Part shown: piece by piece, positions 28,622 through 36,808 of the stretch
Position numbering within the stretch: position 1 is the first letter of the stretch
Layout of the letters: each line of letters opens with the position of its first letter
Source: Dinoroseobacter sp.
GTDB taxonomy: Bacteria; Pseudomonadota; Alphaproteobacteria; Rhodobacterales; Rhodobacteraceae
Direction: 5' to 3'
DNA length: 64,000 bases
Assembly: GCA_030066795.1 (NCBI GenBank)
Contig: JASJAW010000001.1
Span: 62,001-126,000 of the forward strand
Position numbers and translations under genes: made by a program
The notes under the pieces: model-generated
Told to the model about the DNA's origin: nothing
What the model saw: only the letters and a program-made list of their open reading frames with translations
Databases searched by the model: none

Positions 28622-29459
28622 AGTGATCCGGGATGTGGCCAGCTTGCGGATGTTGCAGGCCAGTTGGAGACGCGCGGGGGAAAGTGTTGGTCTTGTGCCG
28701 ACCATGGGTGCGCTCCACGCCGGGCATATGGCGCTGGTCAATGCCGCGCGCGAAGAATGTCGGCATGTGATCGCGACTATTTTCGTGAACCCCACGCAAT
28801 TTGGCCCCACTGAGGACCTGAACGCCTATCCAGACACCTTTGACGCTGATCTGCAGCTATTGCGGGACAACGAGGTTGACGTCTGCTTTGCGCCGATGCG
28901 CGAATTGATGTATCCCGACGGCTTTGCGACCACTGTGAAGGTGGCCGGTTTGACCGAACCGCTTTGCGGCGCGACGCGCCCCGGGCATTTCGACGGCGTA
29001 ACCCAAGTCGTTGCGAAGTTGCTTAATCTGGGCGCGGCGGATCGCGCGTATTTTGGCCAGAAGGACTGGCAACAATTGGCAGTGGTGCGCCAGATGGTGC
29101 GCGATTTGAACTTTCCGACGGAAATCATTGGTGTGCCGACAGTGCGCGCCAACGACGGCCTGGCGCTCAGTTCGCGTAACGCCTACCTCAGCGCGGCCGA
29201 ACGCGAGATTGCGCCCAGTCTGAACCGGATCATCCGAAATGCGGCAGCGCAGATCGCGCGCGGCCATGGTGCGGCGGGGGTCTGCGAAGCCGCCGCCCAC
29301 GAGTTGATAAAAGCCGGGTTCCAGTCCGTAGACTACCTAGAGTGCCGGGACGCTAAGACGCTTCAACAGGCAGAGCGCCCGGCCAAAGGGACGGCCCGCG
29401 TGTTCGTAGCGGCCAAACTCGGCAAGGCGCGGTTGATCGACAACGTCTCGGTCGGATAG
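28614..29459 (+). CDS. panC: Pantothenate synthetase
   Basis: Last step of pantothenate synthesis: ATP-dependent joining of pantoate and beta-alanine. 281 residues. The nucleotidyltransferase signature PTMGALHAGHMAL (about 30-42), FVNPTQF, FGQKDWQQL and the KMSKS-like LSSRNAYL are seen. Starts inside the hisG 3' end, so translation is coupled. Its partner panB is elsewhere in the window. A GGCGCGC-AA-GCGCGCC hairpin follows the stop. Confidence 0.97.
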   Translation: MTEVIRDVASLRMLQASWRRAGESVGLVPTMGALHAGHMALVNAAREECRHVIATIFVNPTQFGPTEDLNAYPDTFDADLQLLRDNEVDVCFAPMRELMYPDGFATTVKVAGLTEPLCGATRPGHFDGVTQVVAKLLNLGAADRAYFGQKDWQQLAVVRQMVRDLNFPTEIIGVPTVRANDGLALSSRNAYLSAAEREIAPSLNRIIRNAAAQIARGHGAAGVCEAAAHELIKAGFQSVDYLECRDAKTLQQAERPAKGTARVFVAAKLGKARLIDNVSVG

Positions 29460-29474
29460 GCGCGCAAGCGCGCC
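29459..29474 (+). terminator. GC hairpin after panC
   Basis: GGCGCGC-AA-GCGCGCC directly after the panC stop: a 7-bp GC stem without a T-run. It may stabilise the 3' end or assist termination; not a classic intrinsic terminator. Confidence 0.3.
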
Positions 29475-29690
29475 CCGAGACCCGTAGGTCTGCGCTGAAC
29501 TGCAGCCACCGGATTACGCCCATCTCTGGTGGATAGCCCAACCAAGAGGAAGTGACCGCCGAGAGTTCGGGTCCGCAGTCTTACATTTTTGTAATTGCGC
29601 GGACAGGCGGGTGAGAAGTTCCGCATCCATGTTCTTTGGCATGAGCAAAAGCGCTCGCAACTGATCCGAACACTAACAAGGAGTTTTCCT

Positions 29691-30020
29691 ATGACCGGCA
29701 ACCGCCTCACCGCACCTGTGCTTGCACTCACCGTTGGCCTTCTCACCTTGCCCGTTGCCGCTCTGGCGATGGACAAGGAGCTACTTACGGCCGAAGACGC
29801 CATTTCGATTGCCCTGGAAGCCGAGCCAGGAACGATCGCGGAAGCAGAGCTTGACCAATACGAGGGTCGGCAGGTGTTCGATATCGAAGTCTTGAACGCA
29901 GCGGGCGAGGAGATCGAGTTCCAGATTGACGCGCAAACGGGCGAGATTCTGAACGAGTGGATCGATGACGATCCGACAGACGATCCGGTTGCAGGATCTG
30001 CCGAGGAAACCGACGGTTAA
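29691..30020 (+). CDS. Exported PepSY-domain protein
   Basis: 109 residues. The signal peptide (about 1-26, ending PVAALAM) is followed by one PepSY unit: AEDAISIALEAEPGTIAEAEL and FDIEVLNAAGEEIEFQIDAQTGEIL. The C-terminal tail is very acidic. Such small periplasmic PepSY proteins are often linked to metal response or protease inhibition; no partner is visible here. Start has AACAAGGAG upstream. Confidence 0.88.
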   Translation: MTGNRLTAPVLALTVGLLTLPVAALAMDKELLTAEDAISIALEAEPGTIAEAELDQYEGRQVFDIEVLNAAGEEIEFQIDAQTGEILNEWIDDDPTDDPVAGSAEETDG

Positions 30021-30039
30021 ATAGCTTTGTGCCGGAGGG

Positions 30040-30063
30040 GCATCATCCTATCGGGGATGATGC
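30040..30063. repeat. 9-bp hairpin between convergent genes
   Basis: GCATCATCC-TATCGG-GGATGATGC, a perfect 9-bp stem 20 bases after the PepSY stop. No T-run on either strand. It may act as a transcript 3' end structure for the PepSY gene. Confidence 0.4.
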
Positions 30064-30156
30064 TCTGATCTGTCTGGTCGCTATGGTCTCTGCGACGACT
30101 ATTTGCGGAAGCTGTCTCGCCGGTGATGACGAACGGGCACTCAGGCGCCCGACGGG

Positions 30157-30588
30157 TTATCGGACGCCAATCTCTGCGAGCGCCATTTCCAGCTTCGGGG
30201 GCAGAGCCTGTTCGCGGCGACTCTGGCTGCGGAGGTCGGCGGGCGCGTCTGATGGGGTCAGATACCGCCAGCCCTGGAACGGACGCTTCGGTGCGGCTTC
30301 GGTTCGTGTAACTTTTGGATCGAGCACGATCGCACAGCGGGTGATCCCATCGCCGCCGGTCACCTCGTCAAGGCGTAAGATCGGTTGGCGGGCCAGTACA
30401 ACGCCCTTGAACACCCAGTAGAGCGAGCCGCCATTAAGGATTTCATCCGCGCGTTTGGGCCACATGCGTGTGACATGAACGGGCAATCCTTCGACGTTTT
30501 GAGCGCGTTTTTGCTTCTGCCAGTTCAGCAGATCCTCAACCTTTTCCGCACCGACGCAGAGTTTTATCAGATGTACCGTATTTCCCAC
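30157..30588 (-). CDS. DUF1489 family protein
   Basis: 143-residue protein of a family of unknown function found in alphaproteobacteria. N terminus HLIKLCVGAEKVEDL, central VTRMWPKRADEIL and SLYWVFKGVVLARQPI, and FQGWRYL near the C terminus fit DUF1489. The start is GTG at 30588, with GGGGAACACGC just upstream. Divergent from nrdJ, so 30589-30741 serves both. Confidence 0.9.
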   Translation of the reverse strand: MGNTVHLIKLCVGAEKVEDLLNWQKQKRAQNVEGLPVHVTRMWPKRADEILNGGSLYWVFKGVVLARQPILRLDEVTGGDGITRCAIVLDPKVTRTEAAPKRPFQGWRYLTPSDAPADLRSQSRREQALPPKLEMALAEIGVR

Positions 30589-30639
30589 GCGTGTTCCCCA
30601 GACTTATCCCCAGAAAGGCTCACATTTTGCGAGTCGTTC

Positions 30640-30686
30640 ACACATGATATCGTAGGTTTTCTATTCAGTGCTGCAACCTGTTGTGC
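30640..30686 (+). promoter_or_regulatory. Possible NrdR box pair upstream of nrdJ
   Basis: Two sites spaced 31 bases start-to-start: ACACATGATATCGTAG (30640-30655) and CTGCAACCTGTTGTGC (30671-30686). Against the general NrdR consensus (ACAC-A/T-rich-GTGT) they match about 11 and 9 of 16 positions. The spacing is what NrdR pairs use; the matches themselves are weak. Confidence 0.3.
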
Positions 30687-30741
30687 AAAATACGGGTTTT
30701 GCGCTATGGTTTAAAGCCTGCCAATCAAGAGAATCGCTGCC

Positions 30742-33033
30742 ATGACCCGCTTTGCTGCGCCCATCTCCGAGTCGATCTGGGATATGAAATATCGCCTTAA
30801 GGAGGCCGACGGTTCGCCCGTGGACGCGACCGTTGAAGATACGTGGCGGCGTATCGCGCGAGCGTTGGCGGCGGTGGAGAAAGACCCGGAGGCCTGGGAA
30901 GGCAAGTTCTACGATGCGCTGTCGGACTTCAAATACCTGCCAGCCGGCCGGATTACTGCGGGCGCAGGGACAGACCGCAGCGTAACGCTCTTTAATTGCT
31001 TCGTTATGGGCACGATCCCGGACGACATGGGTGGCATCTTTGAGATGTTGAAGGAAGCCGCACTCACCATGCAGCAGGGCGGAGGAATTGGATACGATTT
31101 CTCGACGATCCGTCCCAAAGGAGCAGAAGTGCGCGGGGTGGCGGCGGATGCGTCCGGGCCGCTGTCCTTCATGGATGTCTGGGACGCGATGTGCCGGACG
31201 ATTATGTCGGCGGGCTCGCGCCGTGGTGCGATGATGGCCACCATGCGGTGTGATCATCCGGACATCGAGGCTTTCATCGACGCCAAGTCCGACCCGGCGC
31301 GGCTCCGGATGTTCAATGTTTCAGTTCTGGTCACCGACGCGTTCATGGAGGCCGTCAAAGCCGATGGCTCGTGGGATCTTGTCTTCGAAGATCGCGTCTA
31401 CAAAACCGTGCAGGCGCGCGATCTGTGGAACCGGATCATGCGCGCAACCTTCGAGTACGCCGAACCCGGCGTCATCTTCATCGACAGGATCAATGCAGCC
31501 AACAACTTGAGTTACTGTGAGACGATTGCAGCCACAAACCCGTGTGGTGAGCAACCTTTGCCGCCCTACGGCGCATGTTTGCTGGGTTCGGTCAATCTGG
31601 CGCGGCTTGTCTCTGATCCGTTCGAGGACGGCGCTGCGCTGGACGAGGACGCTCTGGACGAGCTGGTCCGCACGGCGGTGCGGATGATGGACAATGTGGT
31701 TGATGCGTCCAAATTCCCGCTCGACGCTCAGGCCGCCGAGGCGCAAGCCAAGCGGCGGATCGGGCTTGGAGTGACCGGGCTGGCGGATGCACTTCTGATG
31801 CTGGGGCTGCGCTATGGGTCGGAAGAGGCGGCGCGCCAGACCGAGCGCTGGTTGCACGCGATTGCCCGCGCCGCCTATCTGGCGTCGGTCGATCTGGCCG
31901 CCGAGAAAGGCGCTTTCCCGCTCTTTGATGCGGACGCGTTTCTGGCCAGCGGGACGATGCGAGAGATGGATGAAGATGTGCGCGAGGCTATTCGCACGCA
32001 TGGCATTCGCAACGCGCTGCTGACGTCCATTGCGCCCACAGGGACGATCTCTCTCTATGCCGGGAATGTCAGCTCGGGGATCGAGCCGGTCTTTGCCTAT
32101 GCCTACACGCGCAAGGTTCTTCAGAAGGATGGCTCGCGCACCGAGGAAGAGGTCGTCGACTATGCCGTGAATCTCTGGCGCGAGAAATTCGGCGATGCAG
32201 ATCTGCCGGAGCATTTCGTCAACGCCCAAACGCTGGCGCCACTGGATCATGTGCGGATGCAGGCGGCGGCGCAGAAATGGGTGGATTCGTCGATTTCCAA
32301 GACGATCAACTGCCCAGAGGACATCAGCTTCGAGGACTTCAAGGATGTGTATATGGAGGCCTGGGACACCGGTTGTAAGGGCTGCACCACTTACCGTCCG
32401 AACGCGGTAACTGGGAGTGTCCTGAGTGTTTCCAGCGAAGAAGACAAGCCGGCCGAGACCGGCGAAGTCCGCGCTGTGTCAGAGGCAGTCCTGGATGGGG
32501 ATGTGGTTTATATATCGGAGCCGCTCGACCGGCCTCAGGCGCTTGAGGGGCAAACCTACAAGGTAAAATGGCCGCTGACGGATCATGCGATCTATATCAC
32601 CATCAATGATGTGGTGATGAACGGGCACCGGCGCCCGTTCGAGGTGTTCATCAACTCCAAGAACATGGAGCATTTCGCCTGGACTGTGGCGTTGACGCGG
32701 ATGATCTCGGCCGTATTCCGGCGCGGGGGCGATGTCTCGTTTGTGGTGGAAGAGCTGAAAGCCGTGTTCGATCCGCGCGGCGGCGCGTGGATGGAGGGCA
32801 AATATGTGCCGTCGATCCTCGCGGCGATCGGCGGGGTGATCGAACGGCACATGATCGATATCGGGTTCATCGAGGGCGAGGGGATGGGCCTGAAGACCGA
32901 CCCGCAAGCCGAAGTGATGGCCGTCGGGGACGCACCGCGCGGTGCGGCCTGCCCGAGTTGCGGAAGCTATGGCATGCAGATGATCGAAGGCTGCAAGACC
33001 TGCATGGATTGCGGGTACTCCAAATGCGGGTGA
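30742..33033 (+). CDS. nrdJ: Adenosylcobalamin-dependent ribonucleotide reductase (class II)
   Basis: Makes deoxyribonucleotides using a B12-generated thiyl radical, needing no oxygen. 763 residues, monomer-type. The N-P-C-G-E-Q motif gives Asn266, radical Cys268 and Glu270; Cys86 (FNCFVMG) and Cys279 (YGACLLGSVNL) are further conserved cysteines. The C terminus has a CPSC-x-n-CKTCMDCGYSKC cluster for redox regeneration. No cobalamin riboswitch was recognised upstream, where possible NrdR-like sites are seen. No class I or III reductase lies in the window. Confidence 0.95.
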   Translation: MTRFAAPISESIWDMKYRLKEADGSPVDATVEDTWRRIARALAAVEKDPEAWEGKFYDALSDFKYLPAGRITAGAGTDRSVTLFNCFVMGTIPDDMGGIFEMLKEAALTMQQGGGIGYDFSTIRPKGAEVRGVAADASGPLSFMDVWDAMCRTIMSAGSRRGAMMATMRCDHPDIEAFIDAKSDPARLRMFNVSVLVTDAFMEAVKADGSWDLVFEDRVYKTVQARDLWNRIMRATFEYAEPGVIFIDRINAANNLSYCETIAATNPCGEQPLPPYGACLLGSVNLARLVSDPFEDGAALDEDALDELVRTAVRMMDNVVDASKFPLDAQAAEAQAKRRIGLGVTGLADALLMLGLRYGSEEAARQTERWLHAIARAAYLASVDLAAEKGAFPLFDADAFLASGTMREMDEDVREAIRTHGIRNALLTSIAPTGTISLYAGNVSSGIEPVFAYAYTRKVLQKDGSRTEEEVVDYAVNLWREKFGDADLPEHFVNAQTLAPLDHVRMQAAAQKWVDSSISKTINCPEDISFEDFKDVYMEAWDTGCKGCTTYRPNAVTGSVLSVSSEEDKPAETGEVRAVSEAVLDGDVVYISEPLDRPQALEGQTYKVKWPLTDHAIYITINDVVMNGHRRPFEVFINSKNMEHFAWTVALTRMISAVFRRGGDVSFVVEELKAVFDPRGGAWMEGKYVPSILAAIGGVIERHMIDIGFIEGEGMGLKTDPQAEVMAVGDAPRGAACPSCGSYGMQMIEGCKTCMDCGYSKCG

Positions 33034-33108
33034 AGGCGGTGCCTTGCTACGGGCCGCGCCGTTTCTGATCGCCTCAGATAAACCCCGGTCCCTTTTGCCT
33101 GTCCGTGG

Positions 33109-33136
33109 TTGACAGCCCGCGCGCGATGCTTATAAG
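33109..33136 (+). promoter_or_regulatory. Sigma-70 promoter for rpsD
   Basis: TTGACA (33109-33114) and TATAAG (33131-33136) separated by 16 bases, about 117 bases before the rpsD start. This is the clearest housekeeping promoter in the window. Confidence 0.75.
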
Positions 33137-33139
33137 CGC

Positions 33140-33253
33140 GCCATTCATTGGTGTTGGTGGCCCCCGCAAGGGGATGCCTGTCAGGGCTGCGGCCCAGAGG
33201 ACAACGCCCTTCATAGCTTCCCGAGGGAGGCGTTCTGACGAAGGAGATCAGCC
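33140..33253 (+). promoter_or_regulatory. Structured 5' leader of rpsD, possible S4 autoregulatory element
   Basis: The leader of about 110 bases can form several hairpins in order: GGC-CCCC with GCAA tetraloop and GGGG-(AT)-GCC (33159-33178); GGGC-TGCG-GCCC (33184-33195); AACGCC...GGCGTT (33203-33234); and CTGA...TCAG (33235-33251), which places the AAGGAG ribosome-binding site in its loop. S4 represses its own synthesis in other bacteria, so control by S4 is a reasonable inference. No known RNA family was recognised. Confidence 0.5.
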
Positions 33254-33874
33254 GTGACCAAACGCACGTCTGCCAAGTACAAAATCGACCGCCGGATGGG
33301 CGAAAACATCTGGGGTCGTCCGAAATCCCCCCTCAATCGCCGCGAGTATGGCCCCGGACAGCACGGCCAGCGCCGCAAGCAGAAGATGTCTGACTTCGGT
33401 CTGCAGCTGCGCGCCAAGCAGAAACTGAAAGGCTACTACGGCGATCTGACAGAAAAGCAGTTCCGCCGCATCTACGGCGAGGCCGAGCGTATCAAGGGTG
33501 ACACCGGTGAAAACCTGGTGGGCCTGCTGGAGCGCCGCCTGGACGCCGTCGTCTATCGCGCCAAGTTCGTAGCGACGATGTTTGCCGCGCGCCAGTTCGT
33601 GAACCACGGTCATGTCACCGTCAACGGCAATCGCGTGAATGTGCCGTCCTACCGCGTGCAGGAAGGCGACGTGATCGAAGTGCGTGACAAATCCAAACAG
33701 CTGGCGGTGTTGCTCGAAGCGACCCAGTTGCCGGAGCGTGACGTGCCGGACTATGTCGACGCGGACCATTCGAAGATGAAAGCCACCTTCGTGCGTACGC
33801 CCGGTCTGGCCGATGTGCCTTACCCGGTGATGATGGAACCGAACCTCGTCATCGAATACTACGCGCAGAACTAA
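33254..33874 (+). CDS. rpsD: 30S ribosomal protein S4
   Basis: Primary 16S rRNA-binding protein that nucleates small-subunit assembly. 206 residues. N-terminal alpha-proteobacterial form ([21 protein letters not shown]), then the S4 RNA-binding domain around [12 protein letters not shown] and [11 protein letters not shown]. Starts with GTG, AAGGAG seven bases upstream. It stands alone rather than in the alpha operon, with its own promoter, leader and terminator. Confidence 0.98.
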   Translation: MTKRTSAKYKIDRRMGENIWGRPKSPLNRREYGPGQHGQRRKQKMSDFGLQLRAKQKLKGYYGDLTEKQFRRIYGEAERIKGDTGENLVGLLERRLDAVVYRAKFVATMFAARQFVNHGHVTVNGNRVNVPSYRVQEGDVIEVRDKSKQLAVLLEATQLPERDVPDYVDADHSKMKATFVRTPGLADVPYPVMMEPNLVIEYYAQN

Positions 33875-33900
33875 GCCGTTTCGCGCATATCAATGTTTTG

Positions 33901-33930
33901 GGCCGCGCGAGGAATTGCGCGGCCTTTTTT
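33901..33930 (+). terminator. Intrinsic terminator of rpsD
   Basis: GGCCGCGC (33901-33908) pairs perfectly with GCGCGGCC (33917-33924), an 8-base loop between, then six T. Lies 27 bases after the rpsD stop and before hisC. Confidence 0.9.
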
Positions 33931-33972
33931 GTGTCTTTAGACATGGGCCTTAAGAACAGAGCAGGACCCGAC

Positions 33973-35055
33973 ATGACCCGCATCACGCCACAACCCGGCA
34001 TCATGGACATCGCGCTTTACCAGGGCGGGGCGAGCCATGTGGACGGAGTTGAAGATGTTCTGAAGCTGTCGTCGAACGAAAACCCGTTTGGCCCAAGTCC
34101 TAAGGCCGTCGAGGCGATCCGGGATGCGGCGGCGGAGATGCACCGCTACCCGTCGACAGATCATGCCGAGCTGCGGGCAGCTATCGGGGCTTTGAACGGG
34201 CTCGACCCGGAGCGTGTGATTTGCGGGGTAGGGTCAGACGAAGTGCTGCAGTTTCTGTGTCAGGCCTTTGCCGGGCCAGGTGATGAGGTGCTGTACACAG
34301 AGCATGGCTTCGCCATGTACCGGATTTGCGCGCTCATGGTCGGGGCAACGCCGGTTGAAGTGGCAGAGACAGAACGGCGCGTGGATATCGACACGCTCAT
34401 TGCCGGCCTTACAGACCGGACGCGGATTGTGTTTATCGCAAACCCGGCCAATCCCACCGCGACCATGCTGGAAACGGGAGAGTTGGTCCGGTTGGCAGAT
34501 GCCCTGCCGCCGCAGTGTTTGCTCGTCATAGATTCCGCCTATGCGGAGTTCGCGGAGGGCTACGATGGCGGCAAGTCACTGGTCGACGCCAGGTCAAATG
34601 TGGTTATGACCCGCACATTCTCCAAGCTCTATGGCCTGGGCGGGCTTCGCGTAGGCTGGGGCTATGCAGATCGAGAGATTATCGAGGTGCTCACGCGTAT
34701 CCGCCAGCCGTTCAACTTGTCGACTGTGGCGTTGGCGGGGGCCGAAGCGGCGTTGAAAGACCAAGAGTTTGCCGACGAGTGCGTCCAGGTTAATGCGGCG
34801 GAACGTGCTCGCCTGACCGGCGGCATGCGCCAGCTTGGTATTGCCTGCGATGACAGTCACACCAATTTCGTGCTGGCGCGTTTCAACGATGAGGCTGAGG
34901 CCGATAAAGCTGATGCGCATCTGAAGTCCCATGGGATTATCGTGCGCTTGCCCAAGAGCTACAAACTTCCTCACTGCCTGCGCATCACCGTGGGCCGGCC
35001 CGCCGACAACACCCGAGTGCTGGACGCACTGGCAGAGTTCCGGGGGGCGGCATGA
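33973..35055 (+). CDS. hisC: Histidinol-phosphate aminotransferase
   Basis: PLP enzyme converting imidazole-acetol phosphate to histidinol phosphate; members also act on aromatic amino acids. 360 residues. Seen: LSSNENPFGPSP, GSDEVLQFLCQAF, ANPANPTATM, DSAYAEF and the PLP-lysine region TFSKLYGLGGLRVGW. The ATG at 33973 is preferred over in-frame starts that fall within or near the rpsD terminator. Overlaps tyrA by four bases (ATGA), suggesting a shared role in tyrosine and phenylalanine synthesis. Confidence 0.94.
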   Translation: MTRITPQPGIMDIALYQGGASHVDGVEDVLKLSSNENPFGPSPKAVEAIRDAAAEMHRYPSTDHAELRAAIGALNGLDPERVICGVGSDEVLQFLCQAFAGPGDEVLYTEHGFAMYRICALMVGATPVEVAETERRVDIDTLIAGLTDRTRIVFIANPANPTATMLETGELVRLADALPPQCLLVIDSAYAEFAEGYDGGKSLVDARSNVVMTRTFSKLYGLGGLRVGWGYADREIIEVLTRIRQPFNLSTVALAGAEAALKDQEFADECVQVNAAERARLTGGMRQLGIACDDSHTNFVLARFNDEAEADKADAHLKSHGIIVRLPKSYKLPHCLRITVGRPADNTRVLDALAEFRGAA

Positions 35056-35981
35056 GCAGCGTGATCTACCCCAAAGTGGCCCTGATCGGGCTTGGTCTGA
35101 TCGCAGGATCCATGGCCCATGGGATGCGCCGCGCCGGTCTGGCAGAGACGATCTCGGGCTATGCGCGGTCCGCCGAGACCCGCGCGATTGCCGCCGAGAT
35201 CGGACTGGTGGACGAGGTGTGCCAGAGCGCGGCTGAGGCTTGCACGGACGCAGATCTGGTCGTTCTGGCGGTCCCTGTTGGAGTGATGGGCAAAGTGGCT
35301 GCCGAGATCGCGCCAGCGCTCAAGCCCGGCGCCGTTGTGACCGATGTGGGTTCGGTGAAGCAATCGGTGATTGCCGATGTGGCACCGCATCTTCCTGAAG
35401 GTGTCCATTTCATTCCCGGCCACCCGCTCGCGGGCACGGAACATTCCGGGCCGCGGTCAGGCTTTGCCGAGCTGTTTGACAACAAGTGGTGCATCCTTGT
35501 GGCGGTCGAAGGCTCCGACCAGGCAGAGGTTGAGAAGCTGTCGCGGTTCTGGGAGGCGTTGGGTTCGAACGTTGATGTGATGGACCCCGCGCACCATGAT
35601 CTGGTTCTGGCCGTCACCTCCCATGCGCCGCACCTGATCGCCTACACGATGGTGGGCGTTGCGGATGACCTGCGCCGCGTGACCGACAGCGAGGTTATCA
35701 AGTACTCAGCCGCCGGATTTCGGGACTTTACCCGGATCGCGGCCAGTGATCCGACCATGTGGCGCGATGTGTTCCTGACCAACAAAGCAGCGACCCTGGA
35801 AATTCTTGGACGTTTTACCGAGGAGCTTTTTGCTTTGCAGCGCGCGATCCGTACCGAGGATGGAGAGCACTTGCACGACTATTTCACCCGTACAAGGGCG
35901 ATCCGGCGGGGCATCATCGATGCGGGGCAAGACACGGACGCGCCCGATTTTGGGCGGTTCAAGGCGAAGTCAGACACGTGA
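35052..35981 (+). CDS. tyrA: Prephenate/arogenate dehydrogenase
   Basis: NAD(P)-dependent oxidative decarboxylase of prephenate or arogenate on the route to tyrosine. 309 residues, without a chorismate mutase domain. N-terminal Rossmann motif GLGLIAGSMA (about 13-22), DVGSVKQ, and GHPLAGTEHSGP; helical C-terminal domain with SHAPHLIAYTMV. Whether prephenate or arogenate is used cannot be seen. Coupled to hisC by overlap and to the extensin-family gene by a GTGA overlap. Confidence 0.94.
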   Translation: MSSVIYPKVALIGLGLIAGSMAHGMRRAGLAETISGYARSAETRAIAAEIGLVDEVCQSAAEACTDADLVVLAVPVGVMGKVAAEIAPALKPGAVVTDVGSVKQSVIADVAPHLPEGVHFIPGHPLAGTEHSGPRSGFAELFDNKWCILVAVEGSDQAEVEKLSRFWEALGSNVDVMDPAHHDLVLAVTSHAPHLIAYTMVGVADDLRRVTDSEVIKYSAAGFRDFTRIAASDPTMWRDVFLTNKAATLEILGRFTEELFALQRAIRTEDGEHLHDYFTRTRAIRRGIIDAGQDTDAPDFGRFKAKSDT

Positions 35982-36808
35982 GAGGGGCAGGTGTCGCGTT
36001 CCTCATCTCGGCGGTTCTAACCTGCCCGCTATTTGCGGGGCCTCCTGAGAGGTCCTTCCGCCCTGAGCCACGCGCGGCAAAGGCCTTGCCACCGCCGATC
36101 CTGAAAACGTCTGAAGGATTTGTACAACTGGTTCCTTCCGATCGCACACCGTCAGGTCGGATAGCAGTATTCTTTGGAGCGGAGGGAACCCGTCCAGCGC
36201 CGCGTCCGGCGCGGCGCGCGCCTGCGCAGCAACGCGCAACAGCTGCGATGCAGATCACGCGGCCTTCGGCGACGCCGGCAAATATGGGCCGCATCTGCGG
36301 CTCGCGCGAGATCATTGGCAGGCCCATACCGCCCGTTACCGGGAAGCTGCGCGGCTGTGGGGTGAAAGACCCGGTACAGGTCGTTCAGGTTTCCGGTGTG
36401 ACGCTCAGCCAAGGCTCAACCATGACCTGTGAGGCGGCGCAGGCGCTGAACGAATGGGTGGACAGGGGGCTGAAACCGGCCGTTGGGCGTATGGGCGGTG
36501 GCGTGGAGTCTTTACGGGTTGTGGCCCACTACAGCTGCCGCACTCGCAACAACAAAACAGGTGCAAGGGTCTCGGAGCACGGAAAGGGCAGGGCGATCGA
36601 TATCTCGGATATCCGGTTAACAGACGGCACCGGGCTCAGCGTTCTGAAGCATTGGGGTAAGGGCAAAAAGGGCACCGCTCTTAAGAAAGCGCACCGCGCT
36701 GCCTGTGGTCCGTTCGGAACGGTACTGGGGCCCAACGCAGATCGCTACCACCGCGATCACTTTCATTTCGACGTGGCCCGGCATCGCTCCGGTCCGTATT
36801 GTCGCTAG
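35978..36808 (+). CDS. Extensin-family protein (LAS-type peptidase-like)
   Basis: 276 residues, with an N-terminal hydrophobic export signal (about 5-20), a basic Pro/Ala-rich linker, then an extensin-like domain (about 95-276). SEHGKGRAIDI and RDHFHFD reproduce the His...Asp...His-x-His zinc pattern of D-Ala-D-Ala carboxypeptidase/MepA-type enzymes, so a role in peptidoglycan is likely. Several Cys may form disulfides. The start is GTG at 35978, overlapping the tyrA stop. Its 3' end overlaps the DUF2125 gene by four bases, tail to tail. Confidence 0.88.
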   Translation: MRGAGVAFLISAVLTCPLFAGPPERSFRPEPRAAKALPPPILKTSEGFVQLVPSDRTPSGRIAVFFGAEGTRPAPRPARRAPAQQRATAAMQITRPSATPANMGRICGSREIIGRPIPPVTGKLRGCGVKDPVQVVQVSGVTLSQGSTMTCEAAQALNEWVDRGLKPAVGRMGGGVESLRVVAHYSCRTRNNKTGARVSEHGKGRAIDISDIRLTDGTGLSVLKHWGKGKKGTALKKAHRAACGPFGTVLGPNADRYHRDHFHFDVARHRSGPYCR

